Below, in pieces: positions 28,241 to 38,396 of a DNA stretch of 64,000 nt. Made by a program: the position numbers and the translations under genes. The notes beneath the pieces are model-generated. The model was not told the origin of the DNA. It searched no databases and worked only from the letters and a program-made list of their open reading frames with translations. The first letter of the stretch is position 1, and each line of letters starts with the position of its first letter. Origin of the DNA: Ruminococcus flavefaciens (GTDB lineage Bacteria; Bacillota; Clostridia; Oscillospirales; Ruminococcaceae); NCBI GenBank assembly GCA_015067005.1, contig SVNH01000005.1:98694-162693 (forward strand), read 5' to 3'.

Positions 28241-28567
28241 ATGGAAGTTGTAAAGGAAGCAGTTAAAAGCAAACTTAAAATATCCGAAGATGTTATGATA
28301 ACCGTTGCAAAGCTTGCAGCGCTTGATGTCAAGGGCGTTGCAAGTCTTGCCGGTGAGATCAGCAAGCTGAAAAAGAACGGTCCTATCAAAATAAAGATGA
28401 TGGGCGATGTTGCGGCTATCGACATCAGTATCATTATCAAAAATACTGAAAAAGCCTGCGTTGTTGCACAGGACGTTCAGAGCGCAGTAAAGGAAAATGT
28501 TCAGAATATGACCGGCGTTGCGGTAGCAAGAGTTAATGTTACGATAAGCGGAGTGGTGTTTGAATGA
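28241..28567 (+). CDS. Asp23/Gls24 family envelope stress protein
   Basis: ISEDVMITVAKLAALDVKGVASLAGE; VNVTISGVVFE. Confidence 0.9.
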   Translation: MEVVKEAVKSKLKISEDVMITVAKLAALDVKGVASLAGEISKLKKNGPIKIKMMGDVAAIDISIIIKNTEKACVVAQDVQSAVKENVQNMTGVAVARVNVTISGVVFE

Positions 28568-29007
28568 TACGCGGTTATGAAACATCTGATCTTTCCGGCG
28601 CAGCTGAAGTATTTAAAGAAACTTTCACCGCTCCTCCGTGGAAGGAAAAATGGAATTCTGAGAACGCCGAGCAAAGAGTATTTGAGCTAATGGACGCTCC
28701 TCAGTCTATGGGATATGTATGCGAAGAGGAAGGCAGAATAGTTGCGATAGTTCTCGGAAGAAAACTGACATATCTTCGCGGACCTGAATATGTAATTGAT
28801 GAATTCTGCGTTCTGCCGGAATTCCAGAATCAGGGCATAGGTACAGAAATGCTCGAATACATACGGGCTGATCTTATTCATCATGGTATTATTGCAATGG
28901 TGCTTCTTACAACAAAGGGGTATCCGAGTGAAAAATTCTATCTGAAAAACGGTTTTGAACAGAGTGAAGATATGATCTTCATGTATAATGTTTTTGATAA
29001 AATATAA
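28564..29007 (+). CDS. GNAT family N-acetyltransferase
   Basis: EFCVLPEFQNQGIGTEMLEYI acetyl-CoA binding motif. Confidence 0.88.
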   Translation: MIRGYETSDLSGAAEVFKETFTAPPWKEKWNSENAEQRVFELMDAPQSMGYVCEEEGRIVAIVLGRKLTYLRGPEYVIDEFCVLPEFQNQGIGTEMLEYIRADLIHHGIIAMVLLTTKGYPSEKFYLKNGFEQSEDMIFMYNVFDKI

Positions 29008-29018
29008 GGAGAGTTTAA

Positions 29019-29435
29019 ATGACAAGACGTGAAATAAGAGACAGCGCATTCAAGCTGGTTTTTGAGCAGCTTCTGCGCGATGATGATATTCAGGAACTCT
29101 ATGAGATCGCTGAGGAGATCGACGAGATAACTGTAAATGATGAGGTCAAGAAGATCGTTGAGGGCACTATCAGTCACGCTGAAGAGCTCGACGGCATCAT
29201 CTCAGGTTACAGCAAATCGAGAAGTATTTCCAGAATATCAAAGCTTAATCTTGCAATACTCAGGATCGCACTCTATGAGTCGATATACGATGACAATACC
29301 CCGATGAATGCGGCTATCAGCGAAGCTATCAAGCTTTCAATGACCTATACATACCAGGAGGATACTTCGTTTATCAACGGAGTTCTCGGCGCTTTCTCAC
29401 GCGACCGCAGCAAGGATAATACCGAAAATGAGTGA
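29019..29435 (+). CDS. nusB: Transcription antitermination factor NusB
   Basis: TRREIRDSAFKLVFEQLL; PMNAAISEAIKLSMTYTYQEDTSFINGVLGAFSRD. Confidence 0.93.
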   Translation: MTRREIRDSAFKLVFEQLLRDDDIQELYEIAEEIDEITVNDEVKKIVEGTISHAEELDGIISGYSKSRSISRISKLNLAILRIALYESIYDDNTPMNAAISEAIKLSMTYTYQEDTSFINGVLGAFSRDRSKDNTENE

Positions 29436-30384
29436 TTTCCTCGGAGTTGATACAAGCAATTATACTACCTCCGTGGCTGTTTTTAACTGCGGGGAAAGAA
29501 GTATAACTCAGGAGAAGAGGCTTCTTCCGGTCAGGGAAGGTGAGCTTGGGCTGCGTCAGAGCGATGCGGTCTTTCACCATACTAAGCAGCTTCCGGAAAT
29601 GGTCGAGAAACTTGCGGAAAAGTACGGTGATCTCTCGCTTGAAGCAGTAGCTGCATCGGTACGTCCGCGAAATATCGAGGGCTCGTATATGCCGTGCTTT
29701 CTCTGCGGCGAGGGGCTTGGACGTTCACTTTCAACAGTGAACAAGCTGCCGTTTTACACAACCTCGCATCAGGTTGGACATATCCTTGCAGCGCTGTATT
29801 CAGCAGGAAAACTGCCGTATGTGAATGAGCGGTTCATTGCGTTCCACGTAAGCGGCGGAACTACCGATTGTCTTCTGTGTGAGCCGGACGATGATCTGAT
29901 AATCAAGGTCACAGAGATCGGAACTTCGCTTGATCTCAAAGCCGGACAGGCTGTTGACCGCTGCGGACTTATGCTTGGACTTCGCTTTCCCTGCGGTGCT
30001 GAGCTTGAAAAGCTTGCTGAACGATCAGACCAAAAGGTCAAGATCAGACCTGTCATCAAGGACGGAAACTGCTGCCTTTCCGGCGTTGAGAACAAATGCC
30101 GTCAGATGACAGAACGCGGGGCTTCACCGGAAGATACAGCGAGATTCTGCCTTGACTTCATAGGTGAGACTATCATCGCTATGACGCTTGCTGCTAAGGA
30201 AAAATGCGGAGATCTTCCGCTTGTTTTTGCAGGCGGAGTCATGTCCGATGCCATTATACGCAGAAGTGTGACAGAAAGGTTCACCGGAGCGTCTTTTGCC
30301 GCACCTGAGTTTTCCTGTGATAATGCAGCAGGTGTAGCGATATACGGCTGGCTGAAGCAAACAGGGGTGAAAAAATGCCTGTAA
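29428..30384 (+). CDS. Kae1/TsaD-like (peptidase M22 family) protein, divergent paralogue
   Basis: FLGVDTSNYTTSVAV (ASKHA), SHQVGHILAALYSAG (HxxxH-type motif), VFAGGVMSD. Confidence 0.8.
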   Translation: MSDFLGVDTSNYTTSVAVFNCGERSITQEKRLLPVREGELGLRQSDAVFHHTKQLPEMVEKLAEKYGDLSLEAVAASVRPRNIEGSYMPCFLCGEGLGRSLSTVNKLPFYTTSHQVGHILAALYSAGKLPYVNERFIAFHVSGGTTDCLLCEPDDDLIIKVTEIGTSLDLKAGQAVDRCGLMLGLRFPCGAELEKLAERSDQKVKIRPVIKDGNCCLSGVENKCRQMTERGASPEDTARFCLDFIGETIIAMTLAAKEKCGDLPLVFAGGVMSDAIIRRSVTERFTGASFAAPEFSCDNAAGVAIYGWLKQTGVKKCL

Positions 30385-31565
30385 TTACGGTTTCACAGAT
30401 CAACAGATATTTAGGCTTCGTACTGAAGGGAGACAAGAACCTTCAGGGAATAATGATAAAAGGCGAGATCTCGAACTGCGTCCGCCATTATCGCAGCGGA
30501 CATATCTATTTCACACTCAAGGACGACAACAGCGCTGTAAAGGCGGTAATGTTTGCTCAGGCGGCTTCAAGGCTTAAATTCGAGCCCGAGGACGGTATGT
30601 CGGTGATAGTGAGCGGCAGTATCGGAGTTTACGAGCGCGACGGTGTTTATCAGATCTATGCAAATGATATAGTGCCGGACGGCGCGGGTGCTGTAAATGC
30701 GGCACTTGAACAGCTGAAAAAAAAGCTTGCTGCCGAGGGGATATTCGCTCAGGATCACAAGCGACCTTTGCCGCTTATGCCGCGTAAAATAGGCGTTGTC
30801 ACGTCGCTTGACGGAGCAGCTGTCAGGGATATTATAAACGTCCTTTCGAGGCGCTATCCGATCGGCAGCATTTATGCAGTAAATGCGCTTGTTCAGGGTG
30901 AGGGCGCACCTGATTCAGTGTGCAGGGGCATCCTTAAAGCTGAATCGGCAGGCTGTGACGTGATAATAGTCGGACGAGGCGGAGGTTCAAGCGAGGATCT
31001 TGGAGCGTTCAATACCGAAAAGGTAGCCTATGCGATATACAACTGTAAAGTTCCGGTTATTTCGGCAGTAGGTCATGAAACTGACTTCACTATCGCTGAC
31101 CTTGCAGCTGATATGAGAGCACCGACGCCGTCAGTAGCTGCTGAAATCGCAGCACCTTCGACGGACACGCTCTATGAACGCATAGATGCGCTGACAAGAC
31201 GTGCTGAAAATAGTGTGTCTGCAAGGCTTGAAAGGGCGAGAGACAGGCTTGCATCCTTGAATGTACGTCTTACAGGACAGTCTCCGGAAAACAGACTAAA
31301 GCTCAGCTCAAACCGGATAGAAAACTACACGGAGCGGAATAAACTGGCGTTTTCCCGCTATATAGAGCGTCTTGACAGCAAGCTGTGTCAGAATACAGCA
31401 CGGCTTGAAAGTCTGAGTCCGCTGAAAGTGCTTTCACGCGGATATTCGCTCGTTTACAGCGGCGATAAGCTGCTGGGCAGTTCGGAGGATATATCAGAAG
31501 GCGATCGTGTGAAGATAAGGTTCGGTGACGGCGGCGCGGAGGCTGAAATAATTGATAAATGGTGA
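30375..31565 (+). CDS. xseA: Exodeoxyribonuclease VII large subunit
   Basis: GEISNCVRHYRSGHIYFTLKDDNSAVKAVMF; GRGGGSSEDLGAFNTEKVAYAIY; SAVGHETDFTIADLAADMRAPTPSVAAE. Confidence 0.97.
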   Translation: MPVITVSQINRYLGFVLKGDKNLQGIMIKGEISNCVRHYRSGHIYFTLKDDNSAVKAVMFAQAASRLKFEPEDGMSVIVSGSIGVYERDGVYQIYANDIVPDGAGAVNAALEQLKKKLAAEGIFAQDHKRPLPLMPRKIGVVTSLDGAAVRDIINVLSRRYPIGSIYAVNALVQGEGAPDSVCRGILKAESAGCDVIIVGRGGGSSEDLGAFNTEKVAYAIYNCKVPVISAVGHETDFTIADLAADMRAPTPSVAAEIAAPSTDTLYERIDALTRRAENSVSARLERARDRLASLNVRLTGQSPENRLKLSSNRIENYTERNKLAFSRYIERLDSKLCQNTARLESLSPLKVLSRGYSLVYSGDKLLGSSEDISEGDRVKIRFGDGGAEAEIIDKW

Positions 31566-31569
31566 AATA

Positions 31570-31758
31570 ATGGAAGAAAAAGTAACTTTTGAGGAAAACC
31601 TCGAACGTCTTGGAAAAATAGTTTCTGAGCTTGAAAAAGGCGATATACCGCTCGAAAAGGCGGTTGAACTGTACGGTGAGGGCGTTAAGCTTTCGGCTAT
31701 GTGCAGAAAGCAGCTTGACGAGGCTCAAATAAAAATAGAGGAGGATAAGGGCGCGTGA
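31570..31758 (+). CDS. xseB: Exodeoxyribonuclease VII small subunit
   Basis: TFEENLERLGKIVSELEKGDIPLEKAVELYGEGVKLS; follows xseA. ATG 31570 preferred. Confidence 0.95.
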   Translation: MEEKVTFEENLERLGKIVSELEKGDIPLEKAVELYGEGVKLSAMCRKQLDEAQIKIEEDKGA

Positions 31759-31775
31759 GCGTCTGAAATTGAAAA

Positions 31776-32672
31776 ATGAACAGCAATTTTAAGGAAAAGC
31801 TCTCGGGATTTGCTAAAATAACTGAGGAGAACCTGAAAAAATATAACGTTCTTACTGAGGAGGCAATGCCTCAGAAGGACCTCATTGAAGCTATGAATTA
31901 TTCTCTCGAAGCAGGCGGAAAACGCATACGTCCGGTGCTTGTCTACGCATTCTGTGAGGCTTGCGGCGGAAATACTGAGTTGGCTGCTGCACCGGCTGCG
32001 GCTATCGAGATGATACATACCTGTTCGCTTATACATGATGATCTTCCGGCTATGGATAACGATGATTACCGCCGCGGAAAGCCTTCATGTCACAAGGCAT
32101 TCGGAGAAGCTATGGCTATTCTTGCCGGCGATGCGCTAACGGTACTTCCGTTTGCAGTTGTTGCAGATGACGATAAGCTTTCGGCAGATCAGAAGGTAGC
32201 GATCATCTCAAAGCTTGCACTCGCTGTCGGAAGAGACGGCATGATCGGCGGTCAGGTCATCGACATACAGAATGAAACACGCACAGATGTTGACGAGGCT
32301 AATCTCAGAAATATGTACCGCCACAAGACCGGCGAACTCATAGCTGTATCGTGTGCGATGGGATGTATCTCTGCCGGAGTTACAGATAATAATAAGATAA
32401 AAGCTGCAATGGATTACGGATATAAGCTCGGACTTGCCTTCCAGATAATTGACGATATACTTGATGTCACAAGCACTACGGAAGAACTTGGAAAGCCTGT
32501 CGGAAGCGATGAGGAACTCAACAAGACTACATTCGTTACGATACACGGTGTGGAGAAGGCTCGTGAGATCGCTGCGGGCATAACCGATGAGGCAATGCTT
32601 CTGCTTGAAACATTTGATAACAGCAGTTTCCTGAAAGAACTAACGGAAATGCTTTTAAAGAGGAAAAACTAA
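31776..32672 (+). CDS. ispA: Farnesyl/geranyl diphosphate synthase
   Basis: SLIHDDLPAMDNDDYRRGKPSCHKAFGEAMAILAGDAL (first Asp-rich motif), FQIIDDILDV (second). Confidence 0.95.
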   Translation: MNSNFKEKLSGFAKITEENLKKYNVLTEEAMPQKDLIEAMNYSLEAGGKRIRPVLVYAFCEACGGNTELAAAPAAAIEMIHTCSLIHDDLPAMDNDDYRRGKPSCHKAFGEAMAILAGDALTVLPFAVVADDDKLSADQKVAIISKLALAVGRDGMIGGQVIDIQNETRTDVDEANLRNMYRHKTGELIAVSCAMGCISAGVTDNNKIKAAMDYGYKLGLAFQIIDDILDVTSTTEELGKPVGSDEELNKTTFVTIHGVEKAREIAAGITDEAMLLLETFDNSSFLKELTEMLLKRKN

Positions 32673-32716
32673 TGTAAGGAGCTGCGGAGAGTCAGAGCTT
32701 CTCCGTAACGTTAAAA

Positions 32717-34615
32717 ATGAAGGAAATTATTAATTCAGAGGACAAGGTCGCATTATCAGAGCTTGTTCTGCCTGATGATCTGAAAGACCTTTCGCTGAAG
32801 CAGTGCAAAGGTCTGTGCAGCGATATAAGAAAAATGCTGATCTCTACTGTTTCAAAGAACGGCGGACATCTTGCTTCAAACCTCGGTGTTGTCGAGCTGA
32901 CTATGGCTATCCACAGGAATTTTAATTCTCCTGAGGATAAGATAATCTGGGATGTCGGTCATCAGGCTTATACTCATAAAATACTTACCGGAAGAGCTGA
33001 TGAGTTCCCTACTCTTCGTCAGAAAAACGGTATTTCCGGATTTCCGAAGCCGGAAGAATCCGAGCATGATGTATTCATAAGCGGTCACAGCAGTACATCA
33101 GTTTCAGTAGCCTGCGGTATTGCAGAGGCTATGAAGCATCAGGGTAAGGATAACTATGCAGTCGCTGTTATCGGTGACGGTGCCATGACAGGCGGTATGT
33201 TCTATGAAGCTATGAACAACGGCGGCCGTGAAAAGGACAGGAATCTTATTGTAATTCTGAACGATAATAATATGTCAATCTCCAAAAGTGTAGGCGCTGT
33301 CTCAAGATACCTTACCTCGCTCAGAAATACTGAAAAATATATCCGCACAAAGAGGACTGTCGAGAAGGGGCTCGGTAAAATACCGCTCGTCGGTGACGGC
33401 GTTACCAAGGGTATCAAGTATGTCAAGGACTCGGTAAAGTATAAGATTCTTGAACAGAGCACCATGTTCGAGGACATGGGATTCATTTATCTCGGACCGG
33501 TAAACGGTCATAACCTTGAGGAACTTGAAGAGGTAATACACGTTGCAAAATCCTATCACAGACCTGTGTTCATACACGTCAAGACGCAGAAGGGAAAGGG
33601 TTACAGTCCTGCGGAGCAGAACCCCGGTGAATACCACGGTATCTCAAAATTTGATATTGCTACCGGCAATCCGGAGGTCTCAGCTGATGACAGCTATTCC
33701 ATAACGTTCGGCAAGGAGCTTGTTGAAATAGCAGAGAAGGATGAGCGCATATGTGCGATAACAGCTGCGATGAAATACGGTACAGGCTTGCAGTTCTTCC
33801 AGCACAGCTTCCCGGAGAGGTTCTATGATGTCGGCATCGCTGAACAACACGCTGTTACCTTTGCAGGCGGACTTGCATCAATGGGACAGATACCGGTATT
33901 TGCGGTTTATTCGACGTTCCTTCAGAGAGCCTACGACCAGCTTATCCATGATGTTGCGATAGGCGGACTTCATGTTGTTCTTTGCATTGACCGTGCAGGC
34001 ATAGTCGGTGAGGACGGTGAAACTCATCAGGGAATATTCGATGTTCCGATGCTTACATCTATCCCGAATACTGTCATCTATTCGCCGTCATGCTATGATG
34101 AACTGAAAATGTGCATGAACAAGGCGATATATACTGATAAAGGCATTGCTGCGGTACGCTATCCGCGCGGTGCTGAATCTGTTGATTTTGATAAGCATTA
34201 TCTCAGTACAGAACACCTTCTCGTAAGCAATAAGGATTCCTCAACGCTGATGATAGCTTATGGAAGGCTTTATAACGAGGTCTGTCTTGCGAACAGGAAG
34301 CTTGCAAAAGACGGCATAAAATGTGATGTTATGAAGCTTACAAAGATATATCCGCTGAATCTCAACATCATAAGAGAGATCGTGGACTATGACAGGATAG
34401 TATTCTTTGAAGAAGCTTACGGTGAGGGAAGCATCTCTGAAAAGATCGGAGATATGCTCGCCGAATACGGTTATAAAGGAAATTACAGCAGAAAAACTGC
34501 TGAGGGCTTTATAAAACAGGCATCCGTAAAACAGTGCTTTGAAGAGATAGGACTTTCAGCTGACAGAATATATCGTTATATCAGAACGGAGTGCAGTGAG
34601 AATGGCAAGGCTTGA
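32717..34615 (+). CDS. dxs: 1-deoxy-D-xylulose-5-phosphate synthase
   Basis: IIWDVGHQAYTHKILTGR; GDGAMTGGMFYEAMNN; YDVGIAEQHAVTFAGGLA; FCIDRAGIVGEDGETHQGIFD-like. Confidence 0.97.
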   Translation: MKEIINSEDKVALSELVLPDDLKDLSLKQCKGLCSDIRKMLISTVSKNGGHLASNLGVVELTMAIHRNFNSPEDKIIWDVGHQAYTHKILTGRADEFPTLRQKNGISGFPKPEESEHDVFISGHSSTSVSVACGIAEAMKHQGKDNYAVAVIGDGAMTGGMFYEAMNNGGREKDRNLIVILNDNNMSISKSVGAVSRYLTSLRNTEKYIRTKRTVEKGLGKIPLVGDGVTKGIKYVKDSVKYKILEQSTMFEDMGFIYLGPVNGHNLEELEEVIHVAKSYHRPVFIHVKTQKGKGYSPAEQNPGEYHGISKFDIATGNPEVSADDSYSITFGKELVEIAEKDERICAITAAMKYGTGLQFFQHSFPERFYDVGIAEQHAVTFAGGLASMGQIPVFAVYSTFLQRAYDQLIHDVAIGGLHVVLCIDRAGIVGEDGETHQGIFDVPMLTSIPNTVIYSPSCYDELKMCMNKAIYTDKGIAAVRYPRGAESVDFDKHYLSTEHLLVSNKDSSTLMIAYGRLYNEVCLANRKLAKDGIKCDVMKLTKIYPLNLNIIREIVDYDRIVFFEEAYGEGSISEKIGDMLAEYGYKGNYSRKTAEGFIKQASVKQCFEEIGLSADRIYRYIRTECSENGKA

Positions 34616-35387
34616 TGCAGAGCTTGTTTTGCGCGGCATTGCAAGAAGCCGGCAGAGAGCAAAGGAAATGATAGGATCAGGAAGCGTTACCGTAAACGGT
34701 AAAACTATTCTGAAAGCCTCTGCTGAGATCTCGCCTGAGGACGAAATAAAGTCATCAGAGCAGGAGATATATGTCGGACGCGGTGCGCTGAAGCTTGAAA
34801 AAGCTGCCGCTGAATTCGGACTTGAATTCAGTGGGAAGGTGTGTATCGACATCGGTGCTTCAACGGGCGGTTTCACCGATTATATGCTGAAAAACGGCGC
34901 TTCAAGGGTATATGCGGTCGATGTCGGACACGGACAGCTCGCAGAAAGTCTGTGTACTGATGACAGGGTAGTCAACATGGAAGGCACGGACATCCGCAAT
35001 GTTTCGGCAGAAAGCGTGTCCGGCGGCGCAGACTTCATATGCGCGGATGTTTCATTCATATCGCTGAAACTTATATTGCCTGAGATATACAGGCTTCTCA
35101 ACGACGGTGCGTGTGCAGCTGTACTTATAAAGCCGCAGTTTGAAGCCGGAAAGAGCGGCATCGGCAAGAACGGCATAGTCAAGGACAGAAAAGTTCATCT
35201 GCGTGTTCTCAGCGAAATAGACAGTGCAGCACAAGCCGCAGGATTCATTTGCGAAAAATACACCTATTCCCCTGTCAAAGGCGGAAGCGGTAATATAGAG
35301 TATCTCGTGAAGCTCCGACGTTCAGCCGGAGGTCCGGTGATACATGATTTCAGGGAACTTGTGAAAAGTGCCTTTGAAAAGCTTTAA
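34602..35387 (+). CDS. tlyA: TlyA family RNA 2'-O-methyltransferase (S4 domain + FtsJ-like)
   Basis: RLDAELVLRGIARSRQRAKEMIGSGSVTVNGK (S4), CIDIGASTGGFTDYMLKNGASRVYAVDVGHGQL. Confidence 0.93.
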   Translation: MARLDAELVLRGIARSRQRAKEMIGSGSVTVNGKTILKASAEISPEDEIKSSEQEIYVGRGALKLEKAAAEFGLEFSGKVCIDIGASTGGFTDYMLKNGASRVYAVDVGHGQLAESLCTDDRVVNMEGTDIRNVSAESVSGGADFICADVSFISLKLILPEIYRLLNDGACAAVLIKPQFEAGKSGIGKNGIVKDRKVHLRVLSEIDSAAQAAGFICEKYTYSPVKGGSGNIEYLVKLRRSAGGPVIHDFRELVKSAFEKL

Positions 35388-35396
35388 GGAGTTCAT

Positions 35397-36251
35397 ATGA
35401 AAGCAGTATTGTATCCGAATTTTCAAAAGATAAATGCACTAAATTGTGCCCGTGAGGCGTGTGAGGTGCTCCATTCTGCCGGTATAGAGGTTTCGGTAAG
35501 CGGAGAGTTCCGGGCAGATTTTGCCGATAAGGATTTTGTGCTGTTCGAGGATATAGCTGTATCAGCTAAAACGGCTGATTTCGTTATAGCTATCGGCGGC
35601 GATGGTACGATACTGCGCTGTGCAAAATTCCTTATGGGAACTGATACAAAGCTTCTTGGGATAAATACAGGTACGCTCGGATTCATGGCTGGTCTTGAAG
35701 CGGATCAGCTTGATAAGCTGCGTCTCTTAACTGCCGGCGAATATGAGATCTCACAGCGCATGACGCTTGATATTACCTATCACGGCAACAGGGGCGATGA
35801 AGTTTATACGGCTCTCAATGAAGCTTCTGCAAGATCGGGAAGCTTCAGGATATGTGATTTTGAAGTCTATTCTGAAGGGTATCTTGTCGGAAGATACCGT
35901 GCGGACGGTGTGCTTTTCAGTACCCCCTCCGGTTCAACTGCCTATGCACTTTCGACCGGCGGACCTATTATAGAACCTGATCTTGAATGTATCGAAATGA
36001 CGCTGATATGTCCTCATTCGCTGTTCTCACGCGCTACACTGTTTTCTGCGGGAAAACATCTGCGCCTTACTAACAAGTCTGCTAACGGGGACTGTATGGT
36101 AGTCAATGTTGACGGCGCTCTCAATATCAAATTGGGTGAGAACGATTCGATCGACATCTGCCGCGGACGCAACAATATCAATTTCATAAACCTTATCGGA
36201 AATTCATTCCACGAATCGCTCTGCCGTAAGCTTTGCAGACCGATAAAATAG
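35397..36251 (+). CDS. nadK: NAD kinase
   Basis: VIAIGGDGTILRCAK; GINTGTLGFMAGLE; GVLFSTPSGSTAYALSTGGPI. Confidence 0.95.
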   Translation: MKAVLYPNFQKINALNCAREACEVLHSAGIEVSVSGEFRADFADKDFVLFEDIAVSAKTADFVIAIGGDGTILRCAKFLMGTDTKLLGINTGTLGFMAGLEADQLDKLRLLTAGEYEISQRMTLDITYHGNRGDEVYTALNEASARSGSFRICDFEVYSEGYLVGRYRADGVLFSTPSGSTAYALSTGGPIIEPDLECIEMTLICPHSLFSRATLFSAGKHLRLTNKSANGDCMVVNVDGALNIKLGENDSIDICRGRNNINFINLIGNSFHESLCRKLCRPIK

Positions 36252-36268
36252 TTACAGCGGTGATATTT

Positions 36269-36715
36269 ATGAAAAATAAAAGACATGAAGTAATACTTGA
36301 GATAATTGAACAGCAGCCTGTTGCAACACAGGAAGCCCTCATGGAGCTTCTTGCAGAGCGCGGTATCAAGACTACTCAGGCTACGCTTTCACGAGATATA
36401 CAGCAGCTTTCACTTGTTAAGCAAAGGGATGCGGAAGGCGTATACAGGTATGCGCTGCTTCCGGCATCGGCAGTGGAAAAGAGTTTGTTTGCTGAATCGG
36501 TCATATCTGTTGACTATGCTATGAATACGATCGTACTTAAATGCCGTGCTGGAATGGCTCAGGGTACTTGTGCAGCGATAGATTCGGTCGAGCATCAGGG
36601 GATAGTTGGTACGATAGCCGGTGATGATACTATTTTCATACTCGTTCGCAGTGAAGCTGATGCGAAGAAGCTTTCCAAAAAATTCAAGAGCGAACTCTTT
36701 CCGGCTGGGAGGTAA
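36269..36715 (+). CDS. argR: Arginine repressor ArgR
   Basis: MKNKRHEVILEIIEQQPVATQEALMELLAERGIKTTQATLSRDIQQLSLVK; GTIAGDDTIFIL. ATG 36269 preferred over 36233. Confidence 0.93.
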   Translation: MKNKRHEVILEIIEQQPVATQEALMELLAERGIKTTQATLSRDIQQLSLVKQRDAEGVYRYALLPASAVEKSLFAESVISVDYAMNTIVLKCRAGMAQGTCAAIDSVEHQGIVGTIAGDDTIFILVRSEADAKKLSKKFKSELFPAGR

Positions 36716-36725
36716 TTTCTGAGGA

Positions 36726-38396
36726 ATGTTAAAGGAAATCTACATCAGCAATCTTGCTGTTATAAGGGAAGCAACAATACCGCTGACCGAAAATCTCAAC
36801 ATTTTCACCGGTGAAACAGGTGCAGGTAAGTCGATACTCATAAATGGTATAAACGCTGTTCTTGGTCAGCGATGCTCGAAGGATATTGTAAGATCCGGCT
36901 GTGATAAGGCGGTAATAACTGCGCTGTTTACTGAGCTTTCGCCGGAGATATGCAGTAAACTTGACGAACTCGGTATCGCTCACGATGAGGGCGAGATAAC
37001 TGTCACCCGAGAGATAAGTGCGGACGGCGGAAGTGTTGCAAGGATAAACCACCGGACTGCTTCCGTATCCCTTCTGAAAGAGATCGGCGGAATGCTTATA
37101 AATATACACGGTCAGCACGATAACCAGATACTGCTCGACAGTGAAAAGCATCTTGATATACTCGACAGCTTCGGCGGAGATGACACTCTTCTTAACAGCT
37201 ACCGTGAATCGTTCAGACAGCTTCAGCATACTGCGCGCCGTCTTGGTGAGATAAAAAAGATCGAGCAGACACGTATCGAGCGCAGCCGCTACCTCAATGA
37301 GATAGTTGATGACATAGGTGAGCTTGATCTTGCTGAGGACGAGGATGATACAATAGAAAAGGAGTATACCGCCGCTAAGGATTCTGAACGCACTCTTGCA
37401 GCAATAAACGGCGCGGTACAGTTTCTGAGCAGCGATGAAGCAGTCGGGGACATGATAGTCTCAGCCGAACGCAGTATAGCGGCTTACACTGAGAATATCC
37501 CGGAACTCGATCAGCTTTATGAGAGACTTACAGCGGCTGAGATCGAGATAGCGGATATAGCGTCCGGACTTGAAAAGCTTGCCGATAAGATAGAGCTTGA
37601 CGGACAGCGCCTCGATTATCTCAGCAATCGTCTCAGCGCTATAAATAAGCTCAAACGCAAATACGCTGAGGACTGTGCAGGGCTTATAAGGCTTTACAAT
37701 GATGCCTGCCGCGAACTTGGTCAGTTCGATTCTTCCCGCGAGGAGATAGAACGTCTTACGGCTGAACGCGAGCAGCTTCTTCACACTGTGACCGAACGTG
37801 CAAAGGCTCTTTATGAGTACCGTGAAAAGGTTGCAGCAAGATTTGTGGAAAGAGTGACTTCCGAGCTTGAATTTCTTAATATGTCCGGCGTTATAATATC
37901 CGTAAAGCACGAAAAGGGCAAGCTTACGGTCAATGGCATGGACACTGTTGAGTTCCTTATATCCGCAAATAAGGGAGAAGAGCCTAAACCAATCTCGAAG
38001 ATAGCTTCCGGCGGCGAACTTTCACGCATCATGCTTGCGATCAAAAGTGTCATCGCAGACAAGGACAGCATCCCGACTATGATTTTTGACGAGATAGACA
38101 CGGGAGTAAGCGGAAAAGCTGCTCAGAAGATAGGCATAAAGCTTCGCAGTATAGGCAGAGTGAGACAGGTCATCTGTGTTACACATCTTTCGCAGATAGC
38201 CGTCATGGCTGATCACCACCTCATGATAGAAAAGGGAGTTGTCGGCGATCGTACTGAGACTAACGTCACTGAACTCGATATGGACGGCAGGATCGCTGAG
38301 ATCGCGCGTATCATGGGCGGTGAGGATCCGAGCGGGCTTATGCTTGAAAACGCTCGTGCAGAGATAAACAAGGCAATGGAGAATCAGATCATATGA
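36726..38396 (+). CDS. recN: DNA repair protein RecN
   Basis: FTGETGAGKSILINGINAVLGQR; INIHGQHDNQILLDSEKHLDILDSFGG; SGGELSRIMLAIKSV; IFDEIDTGVSGKAAQKIG. Confidence 0.97.
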   Translation: MLKEIYISNLAVIREATIPLTENLNIFTGETGAGKSILINGINAVLGQRCSKDIVRSGCDKAVITALFTELSPEICSKLDELGIAHDEGEITVTREISADGGSVARINHRTASVSLLKEIGGMLINIHGQHDNQILLDSEKHLDILDSFGGDDTLLNSYRESFRQLQHTARRLGEIKKIEQTRIERSRYLNEIVDDIGELDLAEDEDDTIEKEYTAAKDSERTLAAINGAVQFLSSDEAVGDMIVSAERSIAAYTENIPELDQLYERLTAAEIEIADIASGLEKLADKIELDGQRLDYLSNRLSAINKLKRKYAEDCAGLIRLYNDACRELGQFDSSREEIERLTAEREQLLHTVTERAKALYEYREKVAARFVERVTSELEFLNMSGVIISVKHEKGKLTVNGMDTVEFLISANKGEEPKPISKIASGGELSRIMLAIKSVIADKDSIPTMIFDEIDTGVSGKAAQKIGIKLRSIGRVRQVICVTHLSQIAVMADHHLMIEKGVVGDRTETNVTELDMDGRIAEIARIMGGEDPSGLMLENARAEINKAMENQII

